A stretch of DNA of 64,000 bases, taken from assembly GCF_003339505.1 (NCBI RefSeq), contig NZ_QPIW01000001.1, positions 248,001-312,000 on the forward strand, given 5' to 3'. This DNA is from Runella aurantiaca. Its GTDB lineage: Bacteria > Bacteroidota > Bacteroidia > Cytophagales > Spirosomataceae. Of the stretch, positions 18,322-26,934 are shown one piece after another. The notes beneath the pieces are model-generated. The model worked only from the letters and a program-made list of their open reading frames with translations, ran no database searches and was not told the DNA's origin. Numbering within the stretch: the first letter of the stretch is position 1; every line of letters starts with the position of its first letter. The translations under genes and the position numbers were made by a program.

Positions 18322-18951
18322 CTAGAACGTAATTCCCAGAGATACTTGGGCTGCGGAATTCTTGGCATTTCCTAAAAATACCTTTGCGGCGTCGCTTTGG
18401 GCTACGGAACGTAGTCCATAATTGTAGCGTGTTCCCAACATCAACTTTCCGAAGTAAATACTCAATCCAGCCGAAAGACCGTAGTCAAAACTGTTGAAAT
18501 TGTCGCGGTTGAGGGTGGTGGCCGTAAATCCAGCGTCGCTCTTGCTTTCGGTGGAGGCGTTGGCCAAAAACCCTCCGTAGACACCCCCGTGAATATCGAC
18601 AAAATTGCCCACTTTGACGGTGGCTAATACGGGTATTTCGACATAATCTAGTTTAAAAGAATTCTCGCCTCGGAAGGTATTGTTCAATAAATTATACCGA
18701 GCCGTAACGCCTTTGGTAGAATAGCCAAGCTCGGGCTGTAAATAAAGAACTCCCTTGATGAGAGGTACTTGGGTAAACAAACTTGCGTGAAACCCGTAAC
18801 GTGGATTGCGGTCTGTAACGTCTTTTACGTATAAATTTGATACGTTCAAGCCTCCCCGAATACCCGTACGGGATACTGCTTCTTGGGCATTGGCGGTTTG
18901 GAACAAACCCGTGGCAATGCAAATGATTGCTGACATTAATCTAATTTTCAT
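18322..18951 (-). CDS. PorT-family outer membrane beta-barrel protein
   Basis: A 209-residue protein with a signal peptide (MKIRLMSAIICIATGLFQTANAQ). Alternating hydrophobic strands typical of the PorT/outer-membrane-barrel 2 family follow: 'GIRGGLNVSNLYV', 'YGFHASLFTQVPL', 'GVLYLQPELGYSTKG', 'YVEIPVLATVKV', 'FDYGLSAGLSIYF', and a C-terminal 'AAQVSLGITF' ending in Phe. It is predicted to sit in the outer membrane; substrate unknown. The gene is followed by a terminator, and another envelope gene lies upstream on the same strand. Confidence 0.82.
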   Translation of the reverse strand: MKIRLMSAIICIATGLFQTANAQEAVSRTGIRGGLNVSNLYVKDVTDRNPRYGFHASLFTQVPLIKGVLYLQPELGYSTKGVTARYNLLNNTFRGENSFKLDYVEIPVLATVKVGNFVDIHGGVYGGFLANASTESKSDAGFTATTLNRDNFNSFDYGLSAGLSIYFGKLMLGTRYNYGLRSVAQSDAAKVFLGNAKNSAAQVSLGITF

Positions 18952-19007
18952 AGCTTCCTTAGTTAAGTAAGTTGGATATAAACTATGGGTGGATGTAGGT
19001 GTTGTTT

Positions 19008-19484
19008 TTAGAAGATGTAGCGAATGGAAAGTGCTCCATCGTCACCCCAAAAACCATCGTCTACATTAAGATTGAATGTAGGTTTCCAGTCGATGCTGAT
19101 GTTGATGGGAATTTCGCGGAAGTTGTACTCTAGCCCTAAAATTCCGTCTATCCCCACCACGCTGCTGCGTCCGTAGGGTGAATAACCTCTTTTGCTTTCA
19201 CCCCAAAAATAAACGTGAGCCCCTGCACCATAAATGAAATTGAGGCGATTGATGTTAAAAGCGCGGGTGTGCCCTTCGATAAGTCCCGTAAAGCCTAAGC
19301 CTCTCCAGCGGGAAGAAATAATTCCTTCGACTGCTACTTTTGGTTTTGTGAAGTGCTTGATTGTCACCCCGTTGGGGCCGCCAGCGCGAAGGCCAATACC
19401 CGTACGATAATCTTGCGACCATCCTGATTGTGTGCTGAGAAAGAAGATTGCTGTTGCATACAGCAAAATAAATAACCTGTTCAT
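19008..19484 (-). CDS. Small secreted outer-membrane-like protein
   Basis: A 158-residue protein with a signal peptide (MNRLFILLYATAIFFLSTQSGWSQ). Strand-like segments follow: 'GIGLRAGGPNGVTIKHF', 'AVEGIISSRWRGLGFTGLIEGH', 'FIYGAGAHVYFWG', 'LGLEYNFREIPINISIDWKPTF' and a final 'SIRYIF' with terminal Phe. This is the look of a small beta-barrel or surface protein, common near OmpA genes in Bacteroidota. Precise family not recognised. It lies between the PorT-like and OmpA-like genes on the same strand. Confidence 0.7.
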   Translation of the reverse strand: MNRLFILLYATAIFFLSTQSGWSQDYRTGIGLRAGGPNGVTIKHFTKPKVAVEGIISSRWRGLGFTGLIEGHTRAFNINRLNFIYGAGAHVYFWGESKRGYSPYGRSSVVGIDGILGLEYNFREIPINISIDWKPTFNLNVDDGFWGDDGALSIRYIF

Positions 19485-19545
19485 TGTATTGAGAATAATT
19501 GTTAATGGTGCAAAGTTAGGGACTTTACGGTACTCACTTAAAGGA

Positions 19546-20280
19546 CTACCTAAGACTGATGGTGCCGTTTTGAGCGGCTTTTTTCATTTCTTCGCTGGCA
19601 TACAGGGCCATTTCTACCCGGCGGTTTTGTTGACGTCCTGTTTCGGTATTGTTGGAGGCAATGGGGGTTGACTCCCCTTGGCCAACAATTTTAAAACGAC
19701 TGGCAGGAACTCCTTCGCTAATCAAGAAATCTGATACGGCCCGTGCGCGTTTTTCGGAAAGTGCGCGGTTAAACTCCGTTGAGCCTACACTATCGGTGTG
19801 TCCTTCAACCAATAAGTTGGTTTGGCCGTCAGTTTTAAGCGTTTGTGCCATATTTCGCAGACTTTCTTGGGTTTGGCTGCGCAACTGAGAGGAGCCGAAG
19901 TCAAACAGTAGGGCATTGTCGAAGGTTAGTTTTACGCCTTCACCAACGCGTTCGACGCGGGCCGTATTGCCCAAATCTTTACTAAGTTTTTCGGCTTGCT
20001 TGTCCATGTGGTTGCCAATGATGGCTCCTGCTGCACCGCCCACGGTAGCCCCGATGATGGCGCCAATGGCCGTATTTTTATTGTTTTTACCGATAATACC
20101 ACCAATAACTGCGCCCGCACCTACGCCGATTAACGCTCCTTTTTGGGATTTTTTTAGTTTAGCTTTTTGAGCAGTCGTTGCTTTCTTTTTGGTTGACTGT
20201 TGAGCGGAAGCTACCCCCACGTTATAAATCGACAACACAATGATGTAAGTTGCGATTAAATAAGATGTTATTGCTTTCAT
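19546..20280 (-). CDS. OmpA-family protein with glycine-zipper segment
   Basis: A 244-residue envelope protein. A signal peptide (ending ...GVASAQQ) and a Lys-rich linker are followed by a glycine-zipper region ('GVGAGAVIGGIIG', 'AIGAIIGATVGGAAGAIIG'). A C-terminal OmpA peptidoglycan-binding domain follows, with 'LLVEGHTDSVGSTEFNRALS', 'ERARAV'-like helix and 'GQGESTPIASNNTETGRQQN' then 'RRVEMA'. It should tether the outer membrane to the cell wall. Upstream, 20281-20579 is AT-rich and separates it from the divergent Lrp regulator; no clear operator is seen there. Confidence 0.92.
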   Translation of the reverse strand: MKAITSYLIATYIIVLSIYNVGVASAQQSTKKKATTAQKAKLKKSQKGALIGVGAGAVIGGIIGKNNKNTAIGAIIGATVGGAAGAIIGNHMDKQAEKLSKDLGNTARVERVGEGVKLTFDNALLFDFGSSQLRSQTQESLRNMAQTLKTDGQTNLLVEGHTDSVGSTEFNRALSEKRARAVSDFLISEGVPASRFKIVGQGESTPIASNNTETGRQQNRRVEMALYASEEMKKAAQNGTISLR

Positions 20281-20579
20281 AATTTATTTATACCGTTTGG
20301 TGTAAACATACCGCCTAAAATTACATGCCTAAGAACAGTTGAATGAGTATAATGAATGCTAACTATCTGATATTTAAATTGTTGTGCTTTTTTATCGGCT
20401 TTGGACTCATTCGGATATAATTTTCAATTGTAGAAAATAATCCCCAAAGTGAGGAATTTGTGCAAATTTCTGGTTTTCGAAGAATAAACTCGTTGGATTG
20501 CTGTTAGATAAAATAAATTAAATTTGTTTATTTGTAAGATATTATATCTAATTGTGCGCAAGTTATTCCCCATTGTTCT

Positions 20580-21041
20580 ATGCTAAAACTAGACACAACT
20601 GACCGCGGTATTTTACGCTATTTACAGCAGAATGCCCTTTTGACCACCAAAGAATTGGCCTCCCAATTGAATCTTTCTTATACGCCAGTGTACGAAAGGG
20701 TACGCAAACTTGAGCGAGAAGGGATTATTAAAAAATACGTAGCCTTGGTCAATCGGGAAGGAATTGGCAAAAATTTGGTGGCTTTTTGCAATGTTTCGTT
20801 GAAAGAACACAGCCGTGCCAATGGCGAAAAGTTTGTATCGGCAGTGATGACCTTTGAAGAAGTGATGGAGTGCTATAATATCTCGGGCGAATATGATTTT
20901 ATGCTCAAAGTAGTGGTAAATGATATGCCAGAATACCAGCGATTTTTGATGGAAAAACTCGGGGCACTGGACAGCATCGGCAATACCCACAGCATATTTG
21001 TAATGAGTGAAATCAAGCACGAAACCGCGCTGAAGGTATAA
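20580..21041 (+). CDS. Lrp/AsnC-family transcriptional regulator
   Basis: A 153-residue regulator. The N-terminal winged helix has 'LDTTDRGILRYLQQNALLTTKELASQLNLSYTPVYERVRKLEREGIIKKY', the Lrp HTH. The C-terminal RAM domain (about residues 68-150) has 'VAFCNVSLKEH', 'VMECYNISGEYDFMLKVVV' and 'NTHSIFVMSEIKHETAL'. It probably senses an amino acid or related ligand. The plus-strand genes that follow carry a shared promoter motif; whether this protein or the AraC protein at 23963 binds it cannot be told from sequence. Confidence 0.93.
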   Translation: MLKLDTTDRGILRYLQQNALLTTKELASQLNLSYTPVYERVRKLEREGIIKKYVALVNREGIGKNLVAFCNVSLKEHSRANGEKFVSAVMTFEEVMECYNISGEYDFMLKVVVNDMPEYQRFLMEKLGALDSIGNTHSIFVMSEIKHETALKV

Positions 21042-21062
21042 GGAAGTGGCGTATTTGCCATA

Positions 21063-21110
21063 AAATGTCGCATTTTTACAATCAATGCCATCACGGATGC
21101 ATTAGTTTTG
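21063..21110 (+). promoter_or_regulatory. Shared regulatory site and promoter, copy 1
   Basis: aatgtcgcatttttacaat at 21064-21082, then 20 bp, then TAGTTTTG (perfect TAnnTTTG) at 21103-21110. The site occupies the position of the -33 element. The ATG of the next gene is at 21137. Confidence 0.8.
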
Positions 21111-21136
21111 AATTGTAAAACAAAACAGTTGCGACG

Positions 21137-21925
21137 ATGAAAAAACTACTTTTCGGATACTTTATAGCTTCACTATTGGCCTTTATAAGTGATGCGCCGG
21201 TAAATAAGCTTAATGGGTCTTACCACCGCACCCGGTTTCAATACGGGGAGATGAAAAAAATGGAATTGTACGATGGACCATACAGTATAAAGGTTTTCAA
21301 AGATGGTTATTGGTTTGCAGCATCGAAGAAATATGATGATAAAAAGAAACCTGTATTTGATGGCGCTTGCGGTGGTACTTATGACTTAAAAAATGGCAAA
21401 TATAACGAGCATGTTGCTTTTTACTCTTGGGACTCTACCGCTGTTGGAAGCACTTATGTGATGAATTTTAAGGTCAACAAAAAACAGTTTCAACAATATG
21501 GAAAAATGAACTCTGAAAAATGGCCTAATTATCCCATCAATGATATTCTGGAAAGAATTACTCCCCCCGAACCACTTAAAAACGGCGGTCTGGAAGGAGT
21601 GTGGTTTTTAGAATCTGCACAGTACGGAAACGATAAGTGGGGTGAAGGTAGGTATAAAGAGATGGTTGCCATGAAAATATATGCTTATCCCTTAGCCGTG
21701 AATGCTTTTTATAATCCCAAAACGAAACAGTTTTTAAGTGCAGGAGTATCTCTATATCAGTTTGATGGGGTGACGCTTTCCGAAACGAGAGAACTGCGTT
21801 CAAATAACCACTTGGCAGTAGGGGTAACGGTGTTAAATAGCATTGAACTAAAAGAGAATAAAATTATACAAGAACGTCCTTCAGACAAGCAACGAGAGGT
21901 ATTTGTAAAGGCGCAATCGTTTTAA
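21137..21925 (+). CDS. Hypothetical secreted protein, first gene of the shared-motif group
   Basis: A 262-residue protein with a short N-terminal hydrophobic signal (MKKLLFGYFIASLLAFISDA). The body has two similar-looking beta-rich halves: 'LNGSYHRTRFQYGEMKKMELYDGPYSIKVFKDGYWFAAS' and 'LKNGGLEGVWFLESAQYGNDKWGEGRYKEMVAMKIYAYPLAVNAFYN'. Each could be a lipocalin-like calycin barrel, but that is only an impression. No catalytic motif is seen. Its promoter contains the same 19-bp site as the two following genes, so the three are probably regulated together. Confidence 0.7.
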   Translation: MKKLLFGYFIASLLAFISDAPVNKLNGSYHRTRFQYGEMKKMELYDGPYSIKVFKDGYWFAASKKYDDKKKPVFDGACGGTYDLKNGKYNEHVAFYSWDSTAVGSTYVMNFKVNKKQFQQYGKMNSEKWPNYPINDILERITPPEPLKNGGLEGVWFLESAQYGNDKWGEGRYKEMVAMKIYAYPLAVNAFYNPKTKQFLSAGVSLYQFDGVTLSETRELRSNNHLAVGVTVLNSIELKENKIIQERPSDKQREVFVKAQSF

Positions 21926-21937
21926 TTTGCCATTGAT

Positions 21938-21984
21938 AATGTCGCATTTTTACAATGACAGTCACAAACAGAAGGGTAGTTTTG
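21938..21984 (+). promoter_or_regulatory. Shared regulatory site and promoter, copy 2
   Basis: An identical 19-bp site at 21938-21956 and TAGTTTTG at 21977-21984, again exactly 20 bp apart. The start codon is at 22008. Confidence 0.8.
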
Positions 21985-22007
21985 AGTCGTCAAACAAATC
22001 AAATATT

Positions 22008-22688
22008 ATGATGATAAAAAAACTACTTTTTTTGCTTTTGGGGGCTTGTTTTAGCATATCCGCCATTGCCCAAACCACTGCTGAAGAGGAGGGAATAAAG
22101 ACCCTTTTACTCCAAGAAACTAAAAATGCATATGCTGTAGATGTGCAGGAGTACAACAAAAATTGGGTAAAAGCCCCTCACACTTATCGTGCCTGGAATT
22201 CACGGACAGGCTACGACGTAAAACAAGGTTGGGATGCCATTGAGAAAGAACGATTAGCGGCTTTTAAAGTGGCTAAAGCCCGCGAAATCAACCCAATATT
22301 AGAAAATATGGTATTTAAGTTTTATAGTAATGAAGCTTGCTTCGTAACCTATGACCAATACCTGTATGGTAAAGAAAGTAAGCCCACCAAAGAGGTTCGT
22401 GTACTCGAAAAACACGATAATGCGTGGAAAATTGCGGCTGTGGTAGCCTTGACAGATTATTCACAAAACAAATTTGAAGAAGGGCTGGTTAGAAAGTCCA
22501 TAGATGCCGAGCAATCTGCGGCCTTAATAAGTGATTATGAGGTCCACATTGCAGGAATCACAGCATGGGCAACTTTTTTTGATACTGCCAATACCGAAGC
22601 GAAAGTCCGTCAAGTGCGCATCCTTGAACGTAGCAACGGGGCTTGGAAGATTGTTTTTGCGGGAATTCAAACTTTGGAAAAAAAATAA
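22008..22688 (+). CDS. Secreted SnoaL/NTF2-like protein
   Basis: The start at 22008 (MMIKKLLFLLLGACFSISAIAQ) gives a clean signal peptide; the longer open frame from 21927 would run through the promoter. The mature ~205 residues hold two NTF2/SnoaL-like cone-fold repeats: 'EEEGIKTLLLQETKNAYAVDVQEYNKNWV' with 'ACFVTYDQYLYGKES', 'TKEVRVLEKHDNAWKIAAVV', and a second 'EVHIAGITAWATFFD', 'AKVRQVRILERSNGAWKIVFAGIQ'. No catalytic residue can be assigned. Likely co-regulated with its neighbours. Confidence 0.78.
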   Translation: MMIKKLLFLLLGACFSISAIAQTTAEEEGIKTLLLQETKNAYAVDVQEYNKNWVKAPHTYRAWNSRTGYDVKQGWDAIEKERLAAFKVAKAREINPILENMVFKFYSNEACFVTYDQYLYGKESKPTKEVRVLEKHDNAWKIAAVVALTDYSQNKFEEGLVRKSIDAEQSAALISDYEVHIAGITAWATFFDTANTEAKVRQVRILERSNGAWKIVFAGIQTLEKK

Positions 22689-22703
22689 TAAAATTGGTGC
22701 CTA

Positions 22704-22750
22704 AATGTCGCATTTTTACAATAATTACAAGATGCGATGACGTAATTTTG
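22704..22750 (+). promoter_or_regulatory. Shared regulatory site and promoter, copy 3
   Basis: The same 19-bp site at 22704-22722 and TAATTTTG at 22743-22750, spacing 20 bp. The start codon of the DinB gene is at 22779. Confidence 0.8.
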
Positions 22751-22778
22751 AATCATTAAACTAAAACATGAAAAGTCA

Positions 22779-23297
22779 ATGAAAAAATCTCTCTTAACTT
22801 TATTATTGCTTTCCTTTTTTGGACAGGCTATCAACGCCCAAAATGCTAAATCAAGACTCTTGGCCGATTGGGAACGGGGCAAAAAATTTATGACAGAATA
22901 TTTGGCCGCGATGCCAGAAGACGGTTATTCTTTCAAACCTACGCCCGAAATCCGCAGTTACTCTCAACAAATGATGCACGTCGCTGATGCTAATTTTGCG
23001 TTTGCATCGTCCGCCAGCGGTAAAGCAAGCCCCTACCAAGGCTCCGCCGAAAAATCGGCTGACCACTCTAAGGCCACCGTCACTAAAACGGTAATGCAGA
23101 GTATTGATTTTACCATCGAAGCCATCAAGGCGATGTCGGAAGAAGATTTGGCCAAGAAAGTGAAAGTATTTGGCCAAGAACTGACGGCTGACAGTGCGTT
23201 TACAAAATCGTTTGAGCACATGTGCCATCACCGTGGGCAAACCACCATTTATCTGCGCCTAAAAGGCATCAAACCACCGGCAGAAGGTTTGTTTTAG
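22779..23297 (+). CDS. Secreted DinB-family protein
   Basis: A 172-residue protein with a signal peptide (MKKSLLTLLLLSFFGQAINAQ). A DinB/YfiT four-helix bundle follows, with metal-ligand histidines in 'QQMMHVADANFAFA' and 'FEHMCHHRGQTTIYLRLKGIKPP'. DinB proteins are metal-dependent and often thiol-transferase-like (bacillithiol or mycothiol S-transferases); an exported form as seen here is frequent in Bacteroidota and of unknown function. It is the third gene under the shared site. Confidence 0.88.
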   Translation: MKKSLLTLLLLSFFGQAINAQNAKSRLLADWERGKKFMTEYLAAMPEDGYSFKPTPEIRSYSQQMMHVADANFAFASSASGKASPYQGSAEKSADHSKATVTKTVMQSIDFTIEAIKAMSEEDLAKKVKVFGQELTADSAFTKSFEHMCHHRGQTTIYLRLKGIKPPAEGLF

Positions 23298-23336
23298 CAG
23301 CTGTTAAAGGCCGAAAACAACCTCAAAATTTTCAAC

Positions 23337-23391
23337 GGTAAATACCACGAAGTTTTTTGTCTCCGTGCCCCTCTGTTTCTCTGTGGTTGTA
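23337..23391. repeat. Dispersed-type 'CACAGAG' sequence
   Basis: Read on the minus strand this is an 'accacagagaaacagaggggcacgg'-type string followed by 'ttcgtggta'. Similar strings are, from memory, scattered in many bacterial genomes. It lies in the gap before the SnoaL-like gene at 23429. Confidence 0.4.
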
Positions 23392-23428
23392 AAAACAAAA
23401 CTCTCTTACCCTCTATCCTCTTTTTAAA

Positions 23429-23875
23429 ATGGAAACGACAAAAACCACCGAATCAATCACCGACCTCACGCGCAAAGGCACCTGCATCGAATTTTTTTCG
23501 GCCTATCAAGAGTTGGATACCGAACGAATGATTAGCCTCGCCACCCCCGACGCTACCGTGTGGTTTGAGCCGCTGGGTGAAGGTGGAAAAGGACTTTTTC
23601 AAGAATTTGGCAAAAACGTGTGGAGTTTGCTGATTGACTGTTTTCCCGATTTAGATAACACCGTCGACAGCATGTATTCGGAAGATGATTTGATTATTTG
23701 TAAAGTGGCGATTTTTGGGACACAGGAAAAAGACTTTCTGGGATTGCCAAGCAAAGGGTTGAAGTTCAACAGCGACCATATCTTCGTGTTTCGTTTTGAC
23801 GAAAACGATAAAATCATCGACCTGAAAATCAATTGGAATCATGAGGGTTTTGTGGCGCAATTGACGGGCGTATAA
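23429..23875 (+). CDS. SnoaL-like (NTF2-fold) protein
   Basis: A 148-residue cytoplasmic protein with the SnoaL/ester-cyclase layout: 'CIEFFSAYQELDTERMISLATPDATVWFEPLGEGGKG' at the N-terminal half, then 'IICKVAIFGTQEKDFLGLPSKGLKFNSDHIFVFRFDENDKIIDLKINWNHEGFVAQLTG'. It probably binds a small hydrophobic ligand; no reaction can be assigned. It sits between the DinB and AraC genes but lacks the 19-bp shared site. Confidence 0.82.
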   Translation: METTKTTESITDLTRKGTCIEFFSAYQELDTERMISLATPDATVWFEPLGEGGKGLFQEFGKNVWSLLIDCFPDLDNTVDSMYSEDDLIICKVAIFGTQEKDFLGLPSKGLKFNSDHIFVFRFDENDKIIDLKINWNHEGFVAQLTGV

Positions 23876-23912
23876 ACATACCGTAACCGTTTGATAAGTA
23901 TCAACTATAATG

Positions 23913-23945
23913 TTTGGCGGGTGACGTATAAACTTCGTACTTTTG
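23913..23945 (+). promoter_or_regulatory. Promoter of the AraC-family gene
   Basis: TTTG at 23913-23916 and TACTTTTG (TAnnTTTG) at 23938-23945, spaced 21 bp. The ATG is at 23963, so the leader is very short. Confidence 0.65.
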
Positions 23946-23962
23946 GTAAATCATGACTGATA

Positions 23963-24778
23963 ATGCTTTACCGAAAGTTCGTCCCCCCGAATCACCTGCG
24001 CCCCTTTGTGGAATGTTTTTTCCTGTGGGAAAATAGTTTGATGTTGTCGAAATCCTTGTCCATTGAGTCGCCCCCAACGGGCTTTGCCTCAATGGTGTTT
24101 AACTACGGCACACCGTATCGGGTAACTTCCCAAAAACTAAACGGCGGCTTGGTTCCCAAAAATTTCCTGACAGGTCAAGCAACCAAAAGCTATCAACTTC
24201 AACTTTCGGGTAAAATAGGCATGGTGGGTATCGTATTTCGGCCTGCGGGCTTAAATACGCTGTTTGGATTGCCGATGTACGAGTTTTCTGACGAGCGCAC
24301 CAACCTCCGTGATGTGCTGGGGCGTCATCTGGACGAATGGTCCGACAAAATTGAGGAGGCCGCTTCTCCCGCCGAAAGAATTGGCTTGCTAGAACAGTTT
24401 TTAAATCTTCAGTTATTACGCAAAAATCCAGAACTCGACCGCATAGACTACGCCGCAAACCTGATAGTGGAACAGCGGGGAGTGGTCAATATCAGCGATA
24501 TGATGAACGAGCTTTTTGTGTGTCGTAGGCAGTTTGAACGCAAATTTTTACAGAAAGTGGGCGTAAGTCCCAAGTATTACGCCCGTATTCGTCGGGTAGG
24601 TAGTTTATGCAGTGAACTAGCCCAAAAACGTTGGCAGGTGGCTGATTGGCAAGACATTATCTACAAAAATGGATACTACGACCAATCCCACTTCATCAAA
24701 GAGTTTACGGAATTTACGGGAAAAAGTCCTTCGTTTTACGTGAAAAACAATGTTGAATTGGCCAATTATCTGAAATAA
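23963..24778 (+). CDS. AraC-family transcriptional regulator (DUF6597-type N-terminus)
   Basis: A 271-residue regulator. The N-terminal ~100 residues ('VPPNHLRPFVECFFLWENS', 'MVFNYGTPY', 'FLTGQATKSYQLQLSGKIGMVGIVFRPAG') match the DUF6597 sensor domain. The C-terminal AraC double HTH (about residues 160-265) has 'VNISDMMNELFVCRRQFERKFLQKVGVSPKYYARIRR' and 'YDQSHFIKEFTEFTGKSPSFY'. The ligand is unknown. It may control the EthD gene 13 bp downstream and is a candidate for the shared-site group upstream. Confidence 0.93.
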   Translation: MLYRKFVPPNHLRPFVECFFLWENSLMLSKSLSIESPPTGFASMVFNYGTPYRVTSQKLNGGLVPKNFLTGQATKSYQLQLSGKIGMVGIVFRPAGLNTLFGLPMYEFSDERTNLRDVLGRHLDEWSDKIEEAASPAERIGLLEQFLNLQLLRKNPELDRIDYAANLIVEQRGVVNISDMMNELFVCRRQFERKFLQKVGVSPKYYARIRRVGSLCSELAQKRWQVADWQDIIYKNGYYDQSHFIKEFTEFTGKSPSFYVKNNVELANYLK

Positions 24779-24791
24779 ATCCTTAACTACC

Positions 24792-25100
24792 ATGCTTAAA
24801 CTTCTCGTTCTTTACCCGCAACCAACTGATGTACAACAGTTTGAGGCTGATTATAAAAAACACTTGGAACTGTTTCACGAAAAAGCAGGAATACCTACAC
24901 ATGTAAAGACTTACACTATAACCAAAATGCTTCCCACGCCCGAAGGTCTACCGGCGTTTTATCAACAATTTTCGTTGCCTTTTGAGTCTCTGGAAGCATT
25001 GCAGATGGCCGTGTCGACCTGGTTGCAGGAGGTTGGCGCCGACGCCATTCGGATTTCAACGGGTGGCGCACCAGTAGTTTTGATTGGAAATGAAGATTGA
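24792..25100 (+). CDS. EthD-family protein
   Basis: A 102-residue single-domain protein of the dimeric alpha-beta barrel class: 'MLKLLVLYPQPTDVQQFEADYKKHLELFHEKAG' with the EthD-type 'YP.P.D...Fe..Y...H' opening, then 'FYQQFSLPFESLEALQMAVST' and 'GGAPVVLIGNED'. EthD proteins help degrade ethers or polyketides in some systems, but most members are uncharacterised. It is 13 bp after the AraC gene and likely in its operon. Confidence 0.85.
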   Translation: MLKLLVLYPQPTDVQQFEADYKKHLELFHEKAGIPTHVKTYTITKMLPTPEGLPAFYQQFSLPFESLEALQMAVSTWLQEVGADAIRISTGGAPVVLIGNED

Positions 25101-25192
25101 TTTCTGTTTGCTATAAACGTGTAGATAGTATAAAAATAGTCAGTTTCGCCGTATCTTTGTGCCATTAAAGGCTAACTCCCTTTCAAACTCAG

Positions 25193-26788
25193 ATGCAACA
25201 GACACTCCAATTAACGCTGCCACCCGAGACGGCGATGGACGAAACGGCTTTTCGTCAATACATTGTTCAAACCCTTCATCTTCAGGATACAGACACCCTG
25301 ACGGTTCGGAAAACCCGCCAATCCATTGATGCACGTTCGCGTCAAATAAAGGTAAATGTACAGGCAGAAGTCTACGCCGACGAGACGCCCCCGCCCGCCA
25401 TTGCCTACCAAAAAGACTACCCTGATGTTTCTCAAAAGCCGCCTGTTGTGATTGTGGGCTGCGGCCCAGCAGGAATGTTTGCGGCGTTGCGCTTGGTGGA
25501 GCTGGGCTACAAACCCGTGTTGCTCGAAAGGGGCAAAGATGTTCGCGCGCGGCGGCGCGATTTGGCCGCTATCAACAAAGACCACGTCGTCCATCCTGAT
25601 TCAAATTATTGTTTCGGTGAAGGAGGAGCGGGGACATACTCGGATGGGAAATTATACACGCGCTCCAGCAAACGCGGTGATATTAGGCGCATTCTCGAAA
25701 TTTTTGTTTCGCATGGCGCGGCCGAAGAAATCCTTTATGATGCACACCCACACATCGGAACCAATAAACTTCCGCCCCTTATCGCAGATATGCGTCAAAG
25801 TATTCTGAACGCGGGCGGTGAGGTGCATTTTGAAACCAAAGTCACCGATTTTATTTTTGCCGCATCGTCAACGAGTGTCAATCAACAGGCTGAAATAAAA
25901 GGTGTTGTCACCGCCGACGGACGGGAATTTACGGGCATTGGGGTTATTTTGGCCACGGGGCACTCGGCACGGGATATTTTTGAATTGTGTCAGGTCAAAA
26001 ATGTGTTGATTGAAGCCAAGCCCTTCGCGGTGGGAGTGCGCATTGAACATTCCCAAAAATTAATTGATTCGCTTCAATACCATCGCCCCGACCGTGGGGC
26101 GTATCTACCCGCGGCCTCATACAGCTTAGTGACGCAGTCGCAGCATAAAAATGTACAACGCGGTGTTTTTTCCTTTTGCATGTGTCCTGGAGGTTTTATT
26201 GTCCCGGCTGCTACTTCGCCGGGCGAATTGGTGGTCAATGGCATGTCTCCGTCGCGTCGTGATTCACGTTTTGCCAATTCTGGCATGGTCGTGAGCATCG
26301 AAGACGTTGATTTGAAGCCGTATCAGGCTTTCGGGGCGTTGGCAGGGTTAGAGTTACAAAGAGCCATTGAGCAAAGCGCCTGTGCGCTCGCAGGCGGCGG
26401 ACAAACCGCGCCAGCTCAGCGCGTGCTGGATTTTGTCAAAGGAAAAACATCACCTGAATTGTTGGATACGTCCTATCAACCGGGGCTTTTGTCAATGGAT
26501 TTGCGCGAATACCTTCCCGACCACATTGCGGAACCCCTCCGACAAGGATTGCAGGATTTTGGGCGAAAAATGAACGGTTATGTTTCCAACGAAGCCCAAC
26601 TTATCGGGGTTGAAAGTCGCACGTCGTCGCCGGTGCGGATTCCACGCCACCGCGACACTGCCGAGCACCTTCAGACCCAACGATTGTACCCCTGTGGCGA
26701 GGGAGCTGGATATGCCGGTGGGATTATGTCGGCCGCGTTGGATGGGACTTTTGTGGCCGAACAACTGGTCAACAAATACGGTAAATAA
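25193..26788 (+). CDS. FAD-dependent oxidoreductase
   Basis: A 531-residue flavoprotein. After a ~80-residue N-terminal domain the dinucleotide-binding motif 'VVIVGCGPAGMFAALRLVELGY' with acidic 'LLERG' appears. 'SNYCFGEGGAGTYSDGKLYTRS' and 'FCMCPGGFIVPAATSPGELVVNGMS' follow, then C-terminal 'YPCGEGAGYAGGIMSAALDG' for FAD. This matches the uncharacterised 'NAD(P)/FAD-dependent oxidoreductase/dehydrogenase' family found widely in bacteria, distantly related to geranylgeranyl reductase and HI0933 groups. Substrate unknown. A TATCTTTG at 25152-25159 is a possible -7 element. Confidence 0.88.
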   Translation: MQQTLQLTLPPETAMDETAFRQYIVQTLHLQDTDTLTVRKTRQSIDARSRQIKVNVQAEVYADETPPPAIAYQKDYPDVSQKPPVVIVGCGPAGMFAALRLVELGYKPVLLERGKDVRARRRDLAAINKDHVVHPDSNYCFGEGGAGTYSDGKLYTRSSKRGDIRRILEIFVSHGAAEEILYDAHPHIGTNKLPPLIADMRQSILNAGGEVHFETKVTDFIFAASSTSVNQQAEIKGVVTADGREFTGIGVILATGHSARDIFELCQVKNVLIEAKPFAVGVRIEHSQKLIDSLQYHRPDRGAYLPAASYSLVTQSQHKNVQRGVFSFCMCPGGFIVPAATSPGELVVNGMSPSRRDSRFANSGMVVSIEDVDLKPYQAFGALAGLELQRAIEQSACALAGGGQTAPAQRVLDFVKGKTSPELLDTSYQPGLLSMDLREYLPDHIAEPLRQGLQDFGRKMNGYVSNEAQLIGVESRTSSPVRIPRHRDTAEHLQTQRLYPCGEGAGYAGGIMSAALDGTFVAEQLVNKYGK

Positions 26789-26934
26789 ACCCGTTTGTTC
26801 TTATTTTATCAATTCTCTTTTGCCCAAAATCAGTACGCTTGATAAATTGTTTTTGCAAAAATGGTTAGTTTATGAACTATCTATTACTTTAGCCAAAATA
26901 GAGTTAATAGTTTTTTTATATTTTAATTTGGCCA

